From: Pyropia haitanensis
Lineage: Eukaryota; Rhodophyta; Bangiophyceae; Bangiales; Bangiaceae
Length of the DNA: 64,000 nucleotides
Direction: 5' to 3'
Assembly: GCA_008729055.1 (NCBI GenBank)
Contig: SDUX01000003.1
Location: forward strand, 744,001-808,000
The notes under the pieces: model-generated
What the model was told of the DNA's origin: nothing
Seen by the model: only the letters and a program-made list of their open reading frames with translations
Database searches by the model: none
Made by a program: the position numbers and the translations under genes
In this document: positions 34,027 through 46,200 of the stretch, one piece after another
Layout: every line of letters begins with the position of its first letter
Numbering within the stretch: position 1 is the first letter of the stretch

Positions 34027-35209
34027 CTAGTGCATGGCGTTGTCGCCCTTGCTCGCCTCCATTGCCGCATAGCGCGCGCGGTCCACGGCGCTCACCTCCA
34101 TTGGCACGTTCCTGTCGGCCGCGTCCGGCCGCCCGTCGGTCATGACCGTCGCGGCAGACAGGTCAAAGTCCGGCCCCCACGCGGCGACGACCGCCGCGTC
34201 CATCCCCCCCGCCCGACCGGCCGCGGCGGTGCCCGCCGGCGGCAGCGTATAAAACGGCACCTTGCCCGCATTCCACTCGACGAGCACCGCCACCGCCGCG
34301 GCCTTGACGTCCAGCACCCCCCCCGCGGTGACCTTGCCCCGCCGCTTGGCGAGGAGCGCCAGGAAGGTGGGCGCGTCGTCAAACGCAGGGAGGGAGTAGG
34401 CGGCCATCAGCGGCCGCGGGCCGACGCGGGCGAGCAGGGCGGCGACGACGCCCTCCGGGTCGGGCGTGTTTTGGGGCGACACGGACGCGCGGAGGACGAG
34501 CGACGCGGAAAAGTCGACGGCCGCGTCGGCGGCCGCGGCGGCCCCGCCCGCGCCCGCCGCCGCCGCCGCGGGCGGCGGCGCAAACACGATACCAGGGCAG
34601 TCAATCAGCCGCACGTGCGAGTCGAGGTGCACCTCCTGGAGGGACCGCGTCACGCCCGGCGTGGCGCCCACCGCCGCCACCCGCGACCGTGACAGCGAGT
34701 TGACCACCGACGACTTGCCGACGTTGGGGTAGCCCACCACGCCCACCGCGATGGACGTCGCGACGCCCTTGCCGCCGCCGCGGGAGCGCGCGTAGTTTTT
34801 GAGCAGCGTCAGCAGCGCGCCCGCGCCGGCGCACGTTGACGGCCCGCCGGCGGCGGCGGCACCGCCACCACCCTTGGCGCTCAGCGCGTCGCCCCGCGCT
34901 TGGGATAGCCCCCGCCGCTGCTGCTGCGTCGACGACCGGAACGCAATGGTGGGGTAGTCGCAGCGGAGGTGGCGGAGCCAGGTGTCGGCCACCGCCCGGG
35001 GCACCAGGTCGACCTTGTTGAGGATGAGGACGAGGCGCTTGGGGGGGGACGCGTCCAGGACGGCGCGCTCCACTTCCGTCGACCGCGTGCCGATCGGGTC
35101 CCGCGCGTCGAGCACCTGCAGCAGCACGTCGGCCGAGTCGACGACCGACCGGAAGTGCGCCATAAACGCCCGCCGCGAGTTTTCCGTCGCCGCCGCCCCA
35201 GCCGCCACG

Positions 35210-35240
<31 letters not shown>

Positions 35241-35709
35241 GAGACGCGGCGCCCGCCGCACCGGAAGCGGCGGCGGCGGCGGCCGCCGCCGCCGACGTGG
35301 CCGCCGGCCCCGCGTCGCCCGCGTGGTCGGCGGCCCCCCCCCCCAGCCCCGCCGACGGCGTGTGAGCGGCGGCACGCTCGGCGGCCGCCGCGGCGAGCGC
35401 GGCAAGCTCCGGGTCCCCCCCTCCCGCCGCCGCGGCGCGCGCGGCGGCCCGGTTGGCCGCCCGCCGCGCGGTACGGGCGGCTTTGGCCGCTGCTTCCTTC
35501 TCGTCCTTGGCGGCGGTGAGGGCCTCCATCATGGCGGCCTTGTGGGGGAAGAGGTTGGGGATGCCGGGGTCCTTGCGCGCCTTGGCCGCGTTGGACGACT
35601 CGCCCTTTTTTTTCGCCTCCCGCCGCGTCTTGCGGTGGTGCTCCCGCACCTTCTTCTCCACCTTGTGCTTGTGGTGAAGGGTGACGCGCTTGGACCAGCT
35701 CTTGGCCAT
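34027..35709 (-). CDS. Nucleostemin/GNL3-type circularly permuted nucleolar GTPase
   Basis: A GTPase for nucleolar maturation of the large ribosomal subunit. The intact 560-residue ORF starts at 35709 in GCCGCCATGG. The basic N-terminus (SKRVTLHHKHKVEKKVREHHR) is the Grn1-type nucleolar domain of GNL3/Grn1/Nug1. The GTPase motifs are in permuted order: LILNKVDLVP (G4) precedes GYPNVGKSSVVN (G1), GATPGVTR (G2) and LIDCPGIV (G3). That order is diagnostic of the YlqF/GNL family. Ala/Gly-rich inserts lie between the basic domain and G4, and after G3. The C-terminal part (PAFDDAPTFLALLAKRRGKV, EWNAGKVPFYTLPP) matches the family's helical C-terminus. The stop is TAG at 34027. Orthology to GNL3 rather than GNL2 is likely but not certain. 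Confidence 0.92.
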
Positions 35710-36268
35710 GGCGGCTGTCGGCAGCTGCCGAGGGAGGCGGAAGAGGCAGCGCAGTCAAAGCTGCGGCACGGTGGACGAGGTCGCACCACGGGACCAACCG
35801 GCTTCAACGGTGGTGGCTTGGTCGTACACGCGGCGTGTGTGAGACGGTGCGAAGCGGGGGCGCCGAACGTCGTCCACCGCCGGTGACGATGGAGTGCCAG
35901 TAGCCCCCATGTCGTTGGGAAGATGATCCCACAAATTCATAACAGTCCAAGTCACCGATGTAATTTCTCTCGGTAGTATGAAGAACTACGACTTGTTGAC
36001 GAAGAAAGGAAGGCGCCCTGTTTGCACCGACGAGGCTCCCTCTTCCAGTGACAGCAGTACCACTGGTTTGCACACATCCCGGACAGGGGGGTTGATGGGC
36101 GGTCCGCGAACTCCGCTGTGTCCGTCCGATGGTCGTGTCCCCCTCCTGCCGTCTCTACCAACGTCGACCACCCTGCCGCTTCTGCCGACGTTGAGTGCCC
36201 CTCCACTGTGGTGGTGAGCTCCTCCCTCCCCTCTGCAGCGGTGCCCCCCGCTCCCTCGTGCCACCACC
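35710..36268. promoter_or_regulatory. Divergent promoter region, GNL3-type GTPase / BAP31
   Basis: 560 bases between divergent starts. The middle (35920-36070) is a low-GC island (for example accgatgtaatttctctcgg). A compact bidirectional promoter is likely by position. No specific box is convincing. Confidence 0.45.
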
Positions 36269-37120
36269 ATGTCGGTTGTATGGCTGAGTGTGTTCGTCCT
36301 GCTCTGCGTGGAGCTCATCGTCACGGCCGTGCTCGTGCTGCCGCTGCCGCGGCTGGTGCGGAAAAGCATCGCATCGGCGATCTTCCGGTTTGAGCTGGCC
36401 AAGCGCGTGCGCTTCTTCATCCGCTTTACCATCCTTGCCTGCCTGTTTGCCATCTGGGACTGCGTGCAGGTACGTCTTTCTTGTTTTTGCCGACGCCCTG
36501 CTTGGCGGCTTTGCCGCTGCTCCGTAGTGTGGTCGTGCCCGGGGTGGATGGTTTTCTGGGTTCCTGGGAACTCTGTGTCATTGCGTGTAGCGCAATCCTG
36601 CTTGTGGCAATCTCACGCAGATGCTGACTAGCCTGCGTTTTTTTCGTGTTGTCGTGTCTCTATGGCCGCGGACCCATGTATCGCACGCACTCTTGGCCTC
36701 TCCGCCTCTGGTCTCCCTACCCCCCCAATCCGTTTCATCCCACAGGAGCTGACCCGGCTGAGAGAAAAGTATGAGGCGCCCGCGTCGTCGGACAAGACGG
36801 GCATGAGCATTGAAGGCGGCGACACGCAGGCGTCCTACTTCCAGGCCTCCCTCGACCGCCAGCGCCGCTTCCGCGCGGAGCGCAACCTCTACCTCAGCGC
36901 CTTTACCCTCACCCTCCTGTTTGTCATTGGCCGCCTGCTCGACATGTCGCGGGACGAAATCGTGGCGGACAAGCGGCTGGAGGAGCTCAACCGGCTGCTT
37001 GACGGCGAGCCCGCGGGCGCGCCAGCAAAGGGCACGGCCGGCGCGTCGGGCGTGTCGCCGGCCAAGCGCAAGCCGGTGGTGGCGGTGCCCGTGACCGCGG
37101 CGGACCGCAAGAAGATGTAG
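36269..37120 (+). CDS. BAP31-family ER membrane protein (two exons)
   Basis: BAP31/Yet-type ER protein that helps sort membrane cargo. Exon 1 (36269-36469) starts in CCACCACCATG and encodes SVVWLSVFVLLCVELIV, then RLVRKSIASAIFRF and a second membrane segment FTILACLFAIWDCVQ. Exon 2 (36746-37120) continues in phase 0 with ELTRLREKYEA, SYFQASLDRQRRFRAERNLYL (a BAP31 hallmark), the third membrane segment AFTLTLLFVIGRLL, and a short cytosolic tail ending RKKM. The full protein has 191 residues, about the size of yeast Yet proteins and shorter than human BAP31 (246). The C-terminus RKKM resembles a dilysine-type ER retrieval signal but has Arg at -4. The stop is TAG at 37118. Confidence 0.9.
36470..36745 (+). 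other. Intron of the BAP31 gene
   Basis: GTACGT donor at 36470 and CCACAG acceptor ending at 36745, 276 bases, phase 0. Distinctly T-rich compared with the exons (tttttttcgtgttg near 36637). It restores the BAP31 reading exactly, so it is well supported. Confidence 0.9.
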
Positions 37121-38173
37121 AGAGGCTGTGGACGCAGAGTGTGGGAGGAGGGGGGAGAGGGGAGGTGCTGCAGGGGTGTGGCGGGCTTGCGTGAGCGGGG
37201 GTGGGGACCACACAGTTTGTATGTATCCGTGCAGCGCTTTGTTGGCAAGGATTCCCCGCTGCATGCGACCGCATCGGTCGCACGGGTCAAGCCGGGGCCG
37301 GAGGGTGGGGCTCCAGGAGCGCCGAGAGGCGCGCCTGATGCGGCCGCCTCAGACTGCTGGGAGCGTGCACAAAGCCTGTGGCGACAGCGCCCGTGACGCC
37401 GCGGCGATGGCCACGCGATTTGCGGGCGGGTCCCTCCCCAGGGTGTGTGCCTCCGCGCCACTTCCCGGCGCTGTACGGCCCCCTCCCCCCAGCCTGGCAC
37501 CCCAGTCCACGCAGGTGCCGCGCGCGCGGCGGCGGCCCCCTCTGGCGCCTCCCCCACCTGGCACCGCCGACCGCGTCCGGCAGCCGGGACAAGAAGAGAG
37601 TGCCTGCCCATGCAGCCACCCGCACCATGCCCACCGCGGCCGCGACGGCCATGGGCAGTAGCGAGTGGCGCCAACGCGTGGCGGGCCGGCAGCCGCGCAC
37701 AGCGGAGTCGCCCCACAGCCGTCACCTTCACGCCCGCGTCGTCGTCGTGGCCAGTGGCGTTGCTGAGGCCGAGCACGAGCGTTCTCTGGCGGAACTATCC
37801 GCCTGTGGCTTGTACTGTATGCACTTAACGACGCGTGATCATGAAAATACGGACTTTTTGTTGTTGCCGTACCACAAACTTTCTTGAAAAGCGGGCCTCC
37901 ACTCGTCGTGCCTGCCCGCGCCACCTCGTGGAGGAGAGCGCCCGCGCGCCCAACCGATCGACGCGCCGCTCCCCGCCTCGCGACCACCGGGCGGGGCGGT
38001 CCCGCCGCGCCACGTCCCCCGACGCGGCGCGCCCGCCGTCCGTCCCCACTGAGCACGACCCGTCCCCCCCTCGCTTCTCTGCGCTGGGGCTGATCCCCCC
38101 CCCTCCCTCCACCCCCTCGGACTCCCTCCTCTCCAAGCTCCCTTTCCCTCCCGCCAGTCCCGGCGTGGTCGCC
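37121..38173. other. Intergenic region between BAP31 and the rhomboid gene (tandem genes)
   Basis: 1.05 kb. A low-GC island at about 37800-37890 (aaaatacggactttttgttg) precedes the rhomboid gene and is probably its promoter. A minus-strand ORF at 36889-37776 is open but has no recognisable domain. Confidence 0.4.
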
Positions 38174-39569
38174 ATGGCCGCCGCCGCCTACGTCGGCGGC
38201 CCGCCGCCGCTCTTCCCGCGCCGCGGCGTCGGCGGTGGCGCCGCCGCCGCCGCCGCCACTGGCCGCCGCCCGCCGGCGTGTGCGCCGTCGCGGTGCGTTG
38301 CCGGTCGTGCCGGTGGGGTGGTGGCGGTGGGCGGCGGGGGCGGCCTGGGGGGGGGGGGGGTGCCGCCGGTGGTGACGGTCGCGGTGGCGGTGGCGGTGGC
38401 GGCGGGGCTGGCGGCGGCGGCGGTGGCGGTGGCGGCGGTTGCGGGGGCGACCCGGACTGGTCTGCCGCCGCGCGCGCGCTGTCCGTCGCGCTGATGGGGT
38501 TTGCGGTGACGGAGGACGCGGCGCCGCCACCTGCGACGTCCCTGGACGGAGCCGTGGGGGGCGACACTGGCCGAGGGGTCTCCCCAGCCTCACCCCCATC
38601 ACCATCTGCCGTGGCGGGGACCCGGCGGGGTCCGCCCAGAGCCAAAGGAGCTGCCGGCACGTCGCTCTCCCCCCTGGCGGTGGCGTTTGCGTCGCGCCCC
38701 CCCCCCCCCCCTGGGCCACCGCCCTCCGCCGCGCCCGCGCCGCGGCGGCGTCCATCTCGGTCACCAACGCCCTCCTCGCCGCCAACGTCGTCGTCTACGC
38801 GGCCAACGTGGCGTCGCGCGGCGCGCTGCTCGCCGCCGGCGCCAAGCTCAACGCGCCCATCCGGGCGGGCACCCAGCTCCACCGCCTCGGCACGTCCATG
38901 TTCCTCCACGACGGGCTCCTCCACCTGGGCGCCAACTGCCTCAGCCTGTCCTCCCTCGGCCCCGCCGCGGAGGCGGTCTTTGGCCGCCGCCGCATGGCCG
39001 CCGGCTACGCCGCCGCCGGCGTTGCCGCCGCCGCCGCGTCGGTCGCGTGGACGCCCGCGCCCGCGGTGGGCGCGTCGGGGGCGGTGTTTGGGCTGCTCGG
39101 CGGCCTCGTCGTGTACCTGCTGCTCAACCGGCGGGGCGTCGCGCGTGGGAGTGGGCGGTCGCTGCGGGCGCTGGCGGGGGTGGCGGCGGTGAACTTGGCG
39201 TACGGCGCGATGCCGGGGGGGCGGGTGGATAACGCGGGGCACGTGGGCGGGCTCGCGGCGGGGGCGGTGCTCGCGGCGGTCGCGGGGCCGCGGTACCGGG
39301 TGGTGCGGGGGCGGCTGGTGGACGTGCCGCTGGGCGTGGCGGCGGCGCGGTGGGTGCGGCGGCGGCTGCCGGGGGGGGGGGGCGCCGCCGCCGCGGGCAA
39401 AGGTCGCGGCAGGGGCGCACGTGGGGCGGGGGGGGGGGGACTGGTGACGCCGCGCCAGGGCGGGCGGGGGGTGTGGGGCTGCGGCGCAGAGCGGGGAGAC
39501 GGCTGCGTCCACGGGCGGCACCGTGCGGCGTGGGGGTGGCCGCGGGCGGTCCGCGGCCACGTGGCGTAA
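38174..39569 (+). CDS. Rhomboid intramembrane serine protease (frame-interrupted N-terminus)
   Basis: A six-helix intramembrane protease. The intact core reads TNALLAANVVVYAAN (first membrane segment), FLHDGLLHLGANCLSL, GAVGASGAVFGLLGG-type sequence with the catalytic Ser (GASGAVFG), and VDNAGHVGGLAAG with the catalytic His. The start is the ATG at 38174 in CGCCATGG, followed by an Ala/Gly-rich leader that could be a plastid or mitochondrial targeting peptide (inferred). The frame changes in the G-run near 38347-38360 and in the C-run near 38697-38712. A further G-run near 39370 may make the C-terminal tail wrong. The stop is TAA at 39567-39569. Substrate unknown. Confidence 0.88.
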
Positions 39570-40211
39570 TTCGCGAAAACGTGTGGCGGCGGGATGGAAA
39601 AAACGCGGCCGGCGATCCTCGCTGTCGGGCTGGTGGAGACGGATCGCAAAGCCTGTGCATGAAAACGGAAACAAACAGTCGTCACAACTCGGGGCCGTGA
39701 GCACCGACGACGCCGACAGCGCGCAGAGTGGGGGGGGGGGGGGGGGGGGGCGTGGGGGGGCAAACAGCAAGGATGGCCGACTGGGCGCCGGCCACCGCCT
39801 CGTCCCGGACGGCCGTGGTGGGTGGTGGTGCCCCTTGCTGACCACGGCCTCGTCTGTCTCCGGGGGACGACGGGCGGCACCGCGGCCGGCCGTCGGCACC
39901 ACCCCGGCTGGGGAGGGCGCCCCGGTGCTCCCGGCGCCGCCTCGGTTCCAGACGCCCCCGCTGGCGGCCACCTGCCGGCCGTGCTGTTTCGTCTTCCCCC
40001 GCTGCGTCGTGCCGTGGCCGTCCACTCCCCCGCTGATCAACGGCGGCCGTCGATCCGGGCAGGGTCGAGACCACGCTAGTCGGCCTGCCCCCCCCTCCCC
40101 CCCTCTTTGTTCCATCGTTTCCCCCCCCATCACCTTCCCCCCTCCCTTCCTTCCTCCCTTCTCCCTTGCCCCCCTCCTCTCCCCTCCGTCACCAGCTGCC
40201 ACCTCTGCACC
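39570..40211. other. Intergenic region between the rhomboid and the HUWE1-like gene
   Basis: 640 bases between two + strand genes. It begins with a moderately AT-rich stretch (39569-39690) and includes a G-run at 39731-39750. Pyrimidine-rich 40085-40200 immediately precedes the HUWE1-like ATG and probably is its 5' leader. Confidence 0.4.
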
Positions 40212-43200
40212 ATGGGCCGCGTCCGCACCAAGCGCCCTGTCGTCCTCCCCGCCTGGCTCACCGCCGCCACCGCCGCGATCGCCGACGCGGCCGACGACGC
40301 GGCACTCGAGGCGGCGCTGTCGGACTTTGGCCCGCCCTACGGCTTTGAGCGCGCCGAGGAGCGCTCCCTCTACTCGTGGGTGGACGTCCTCAACCGGCTG
40401 GACGATGTGCTCGAGCGCTACGCGCTCGCCTCGCCGACGGTGGTCGCGACGCTGACGCGGCCGCTGGGGCGGGACGGCGGCGGCGGCGGCGCCGCCGCCG
40501 CTGGTGGGGGGGGGGGGGGGGGGGGGGCGTCGATCTGACCGCCGCCGCCGCCGCCACGATTGTCGCCTCCCCGCCGGGGGGGGGAGTATGGGCACGCCGG
40601 GGGGGGGAGGGGCTGGAGGTGGAGGGGTGTCCCTGCCAGAGACGCCGTCCGAGGGGGTGCCGGCGTCGCCGGCGCCGCCGGGGGTGGCCCCTGCCGCCGC
40701 CGCCGCGCCCACCACCGCCAGTGCACCTGCCGCCGGTGCACCCGCGGGCGCTGCCGCCGCCGCCGGCGCGCCCCCCCCCACGGCCGACGGCGGCGGCCTC
40801 GGCAGCGGCGGACCCGCGGCGCCGCCTTCTCCCCCCCCCTCCCCCCCCCTCTCCCCCCCCCCCCGCCCGCCGTCCCGTCGGACCGGCTGGCGGACCTAGC
40901 ACTGGCGGCGTCGCTGGCGCTCGTCCGCCACGCCACGTACGACACGAAGAACGTGTACAACAGCGTCGAGCAGCTGGCGGCGCTGCTCTCCCACACCCGC
41001 CCGTCGGTGGTGGTGTTTGCGCTCGAGACGCTCGGCGCGATGCTGACGCGGTCGCCCAAGCTCCGCGTCACGCGTGCGCACACCAACGCGGACCTGGCCA
41101 ACCGGCTGCTCGCGCTGGCGGTTGGGTGGGGCGGCAAGGAGAGCGCCCTGGGCTTGGCCGACTGCCTCCGCCGGTCGCCCGCGGCGGTGCGGGCGCTGTC
41201 GCCCGACGGCGCCAAGATTCACTTGGACTATTGTGAGGAGGTGACCGCGCCGGTCGCGGAGGGGGGGGGCGGGGGGGTGCCATGGCGGCAGCCGGGGGGG
41301 AGGGCGTTGACGGCGCGCGGGCGGGCCCTGTTGCCGTCGCGGCGCCCGTCGCGGCGGCGGCTGCCGCCCCTGCTCCCACCGCTGCCGTCGTCGCCGGCGG
41401 GGCGGCCGCCGCGGCGGTCGGTGGCCCACCGGCGGCCGCTGTGGCCGCTGCTGCTGGGGCGCCCCCCCCCGGCGGCGGGCGCTCCAAAGAGTGGACGACC
41501 CTCATTGTCGACGACGTATCGGCGCTGCCGACGGACGAGGCGGAGCTGGTCGGCGCCTACGCCGATGGCCTGTGCATGCAGCGGAGCTCGCGGTTCCAGC
41601 TGCTTGCGCTGGTGCGCGTCGCGCGCGCGTTCCGCAGCGGCGTCGACGCGCGCCGCCGCGCGGCGCGGGTGCGGCTGCTCGCGCTGACCACCCTCTCCCA
41701 GATGCACGTCGGGCCAGACACGCTCGGCACGCCGTTTGCGGCCGAGCCAGAGCTCGTCTCGCAGATTGCGCTTATCGCGTGCGCGCCAGACGGCCTAGAC
41801 GGTGGGGGAGGTAGCGGGGGTGGGGGGGGGGCGCCCGTCGCCGACGCCATGACCGTGGACACGGCCGCTGGCGGCGGCGGCCGGCGTGGCGCTGCAGGGG
41901 CGCGGGCGGGCACCTCGGCGGGCGGCCGCCGTCCCGGCGCTGCTGCTGCTGCGGATGTGGCGGCGGTTGACGCGGCCGACACAGTCCCTGAGCAAGGCGT
42001 TGATGAGGAAATAGACGCCCTGGCGCCTGCTGACGCTGGTGTCATGGACGACGCGGCGTTGGCGGCCGGCGACGATGGCAGCGGCGGCGACGAGGACGGC
42101 CAGATGGAGGGCCTGGAGGACCTCCCGCGCAGCCTCCGCATCGCCGCCCTCCGCTGCCTCACCGCCATCCTCCCCGACCGCACCCGGGTGTCGCAGGTGC
42201 AAGCGGCGGCGGGGGTGAGCTCCCACCACGGCGGCCTGCCGACGCTCCTCCGCTCCGAGGTGGCCGCGCTCGTCGCGGCCGCCGTCAACCCGCCCGCGTC
42301 GCCGCTGCCGCCCTTCCGGCCGCCCCCGCCCGTGGCGGCCGCGGGGCGGGAGCGGTCGGGCGGGCCGCCCGGCACGGGCGGCGGACGGGGGGGTGCGGAC
42401 GTGCCGTCCCGGGCCATGAACCTGCGCGCACGGGCGGCGGCGGCCATTCTCAGCGCGGGGTTGGATGTGCCCCCGTGGGGGCTGGCTGGGCCTGCCGGGG
42501 GGGACGCCATGGACGTGGACGCCGCCGAAGGGGAGGACGACGAGGTCGCGCCCGCCGCCGCGCCGGCCGCGTCCACTGCTGGGGGTGAGGCGGCGGCGGC
42601 GGCGGCCGGGCCAGCGTCTGGGCCGGCGGCGTCCACGGGGCCGGACGGGTCTGGAGCAGAGGAGGCGCCGTCCCTCCCCCCGCCCGGCCCCCCTCCGTCT
42701 TCCGAGGCAGACGCGGCCGCGGCGCGGCGTCTGGCTGGCATTGATGCTGCGGCGGCGGCGGCGGTGCTGGCCGCCGATCCGACGGAAGTGGAGCTCCTAC
42801 CCCGCTCAGCGGTCGCCGAAGCCGCCCTCTCCCTCGTCCACTGCCTCGCGTGCTGCACGGCGGCGGCGCAGCTGGTGGGGGCGGGCGTCGTGCAGGCGCT
42901 GCTGCCACTGGTCGGGGACCGTGACCCGGTGCACGGCCGGATTGTGGCGCTCGCCGTCCGCGCGCTCGAGGCGCTGGTGGAGAACACCGCGCCGACCGCG
43001 GGGGGGGCTGTCTTTCGGGACGCGGGCGGCGTGACTGCCGTCGCCGACCGGGTGGTGGTGGACGTGTATCATAAGCGGGCGCTGCTGTTTGGGCGGGCCC
43101 CGCCTGAGGGGGGAGAGGGTGCCTCGTCTGTACCAGCAGGTGCCGGCCCTGCGCCCTCCACCTCTGGTGTCGCCAAGGACGCTGGCACCACTGTCACCCC

Positions 43201-46200
43201 CGCCACTGCCGCCTCTGAGACCGCACCGGCCTCGTCTGATGCTGTGGCAGCCGACGCGGGTGCAGTAGCGAGTGGTGGTAGCGGCACCGCCGCGGATGTG
43301 GTTTCGAGTGCGGGCGGGGCTGTACCCCCCTCAACGGTCGGGTCGACTACGGGTCCCGACGCTGGTGTCGATGCGTGGGCCGACACGGAGGAGGATGACG
43401 AGCGGGTTGAGGTTGCGGCGCTCTCCCTCCGTGGCGAGAGTCGTGCGCTCTACGCCCGCTTGGCCGCCGCGTGTATGACTGCCAGGGAGGCAGTACGGTA
43501 CCCCGCGCCGTCCTCGTCGGCCGCGTCGCGGGGTCTCCTGCCCCACTCGCAGTGGGGCCTTCTTCGCGCCCTCTTGCGTCTTCTTTCGCTCACGTCGGCC
43601 GCTGCAGGGGGCTCTCATGCTCGGGAGTTGGCGGAGGGCACCCTCCCCCGTGCGCTCCGTCGTCTGTTGGCGCGGCCCTTTTACTTTGGTGGCAGCCTGT
43701 TTGCTGCTGCCGCGGCGACCACGGCGGACATTGCGCACGCCGAGCCAACGGCGACGCAGCTGCTGGTCAACGCGGGCGTGTCGGCGGCGCTGCTGCGGTC
43801 CGTGTCGCTGGGCTTGCCGCCATCAGGTGAGGCCGTCCGCTGCGTGCCTGCCGCGCTCGCGGCGGTGTGCCTCTGCCCCAACGCGCTGGGCGACGTGTGG
43901 CGTGCGCAGCCGCTGCTTCCGTACATGAAGCGTTTGGCGAGCCCCTTTTACGGCCGCGCCATGCACGGGGACGCGCCCATGTCGATTGGGGGGACGCTCG
44001 ACGAGCTGGTCCGCCACGTGCCGTCGCTGCGTGGGGATGGCACCGCGTCGCATGTGGCGTTTCTGGAGACCGCCACCAACTTTGTCGTTGCCTCCCAGGC
44101 GGGGCTGTTTGTGTCTCCCGCGGGTGAAGCGAAGGGAGAGGGCGCGCTTGCGGCCGGCGCACCGGTAGCGTCGTCACCTGTGCCGGCATCGGGAACGGGG
44201 GCGGTGGAAGCGCTGGCGGCGACTGACGGTTCCGGCTCGAGGGAACTCCTGGCTTCTGTCGCTCCCTCCAACGCTGCAGCCCCTGCGGCGGCGGGCGAGG
44301 CAGCCGACCGGCGGGAAGGGGCGCGGCCGCCCACCCGATTTGACGCCTCTTTGGCGGCGACGGTGGTGGAGACGTCGCCGACGCTTGGAGACGTGGCCGC
44401 TGGAGATGCGAAGGAGGCGTCTCGTATGGACACGGGCGGTGGCGGTGCGAGCAGCGGGGCGGGGGCATTTCCGTCGTCGCCCCCGTTCCGCACCCCCCCC
44501 CCGTTCACGCCCCACACCACGCTTGGCACTGCTTCACCCGCATTGGTGCTGGAGCTGGTCGCCCTGGACAAGATGCGGCTGACGGCGGCCAACTTGGCTG
44601 CTCGCCTCGCCGGCCTGCCCCACTCCAACAGCGACCTCCGGTCAGGCCTGATGACGGCCGGCGCGGTGGAGCGGCTGCTGTCGCTCCGCCGCGCCCCCGC
44701 GCTGGCCATCGTGTCGCCTGCGCCGCACGGTGCCAACGCGGCGCCGCGGCTGTCGTCGGCGCCGACCGCGCACGCGGTGGCGGGGGCGATCACCCACGCG
44801 TTGCGCACGCTGCTGTCCGCGCAGCTGCCTCAGTCGGTGCTGCGGGTGGTGCTGCGCGGCATCTTTGACGCCCTCCGCGAGGACGCGATTGACGTCCTCG
44901 AGGCGGTGGGGCGCCTCGACGGCCGCGGCCTTGGGGGGGAAGTGCTGTTGCTGTTTGGGGGCAACGCGGCGCACTCGCCGCCGCTCGTTTTTGACCGGGA
45001 CGCGGTGGTTGTGCCGCCAGGGGGAGAAGCGGAAGGGGCCGGCGCCAGTGGCGCCGCTGCGGGTGTTGCAGCGCCTGCGCCTGCGGCGGCGCCCGCGGTT
45101 ACCAAGCCTGCGGCGGTAGCCACCCCGCCTGCTGTGGCCACCACACCTGCGGCGCCGTCGACACCCGCCGCGACCCCTCGGCGCAAGTTGGCCGCAGCCG
45201 CCGACGGCACACCGGCCAAGAAGGGTGGCAAGGCCCTTCCCCCAGTGGCCCCTCCTCCGCCCCTCAACCACGCCGACGCGCTGCGCGTGTTGTCGGCCGC
45301 CGCGCGTCGGCTGCGGGTGAGCTTGACGTTCCTCACGGGCCTCTTTAGCATTTCTCGCGGCCCCTCGTTGGTGGTGGATGCTTGGGAGTCTGCTTCGGGG
45401 TCGGCCATTGTTGCGCTCGTTGCCGCTGCGGATCGGGCCGTCCGGGTGCTGCTGGCGCGCTCGTACACGGGCCTGGCCGTGTCCACTGCTGACGATGGGG
45501 ACCTCCACTCGGCGCGCGTGTCGGTGGCCACGGACGATGGGCCGGGCACGATGGACGCCGCTGCGGCGCGGCTGGTGATGTCCAAGGTCACGGCCGCCGC
45601 GAACCTCTCGCCAGCCGACGCGACGGCGGTTCTGGAGGCGGTCATGGCCGCGCCGGTGCCATCGGATGAACCCACTGCGGGCCGCGTCGAGTTGACGGGC
45701 GCCTCTTGGTCGCTCGGTACCCTCGTGGTGGCCAATGAGCGCTTCTTTAGCAGCCTTTTTGCCAACCTGTACGCTGGCGGCCGCCACTCGTCGGCTAGCC
45801 GCTCGGCGGCGCGGGCGCGGTCCATGGGCGCCGCCATCGGTCGTACGCTGACCCTCCACGTCTCTGCTGCAGAGCAGCTGTGGGGAGAGTCTGTAGCCAC
45901 CGCCGGTGGCGGTCGTATCTCGGCGGCGTGGGACTACCTCCGCGGCGTCTGCGGCCTGGTCCGCGAGTGCATCTACGACACGTCCCGCCGGGTGACGCAC
46001 GGGGCGGTGCTGCAGGAGTTCGTTGCTGCCGGGGGGGCCACCCTCCTGCGCCGCGTGGCAAAGGTGCGCTCCCTCCTGGCCGTGGCCGCCGGGGATATTC
46101 CGTCGCAGCCAGAGGGTCAGCGGCTGCCGCCGCCGCCAATGCCGCTGAGCCGCCATGTCCCGGCCACGCCATTCGCAGTGGCGTACGTGGCGGCGGCCAA

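Noticed and set aside
36889..37776. A minus-strand 295-residue ORF between BAP31 and the rhomboid gene
   Set aside because: No domain, irregular composition and overlap with BAP31 coding sequence. If real it would make strand alternation stricter, which is a reason to be cautious.
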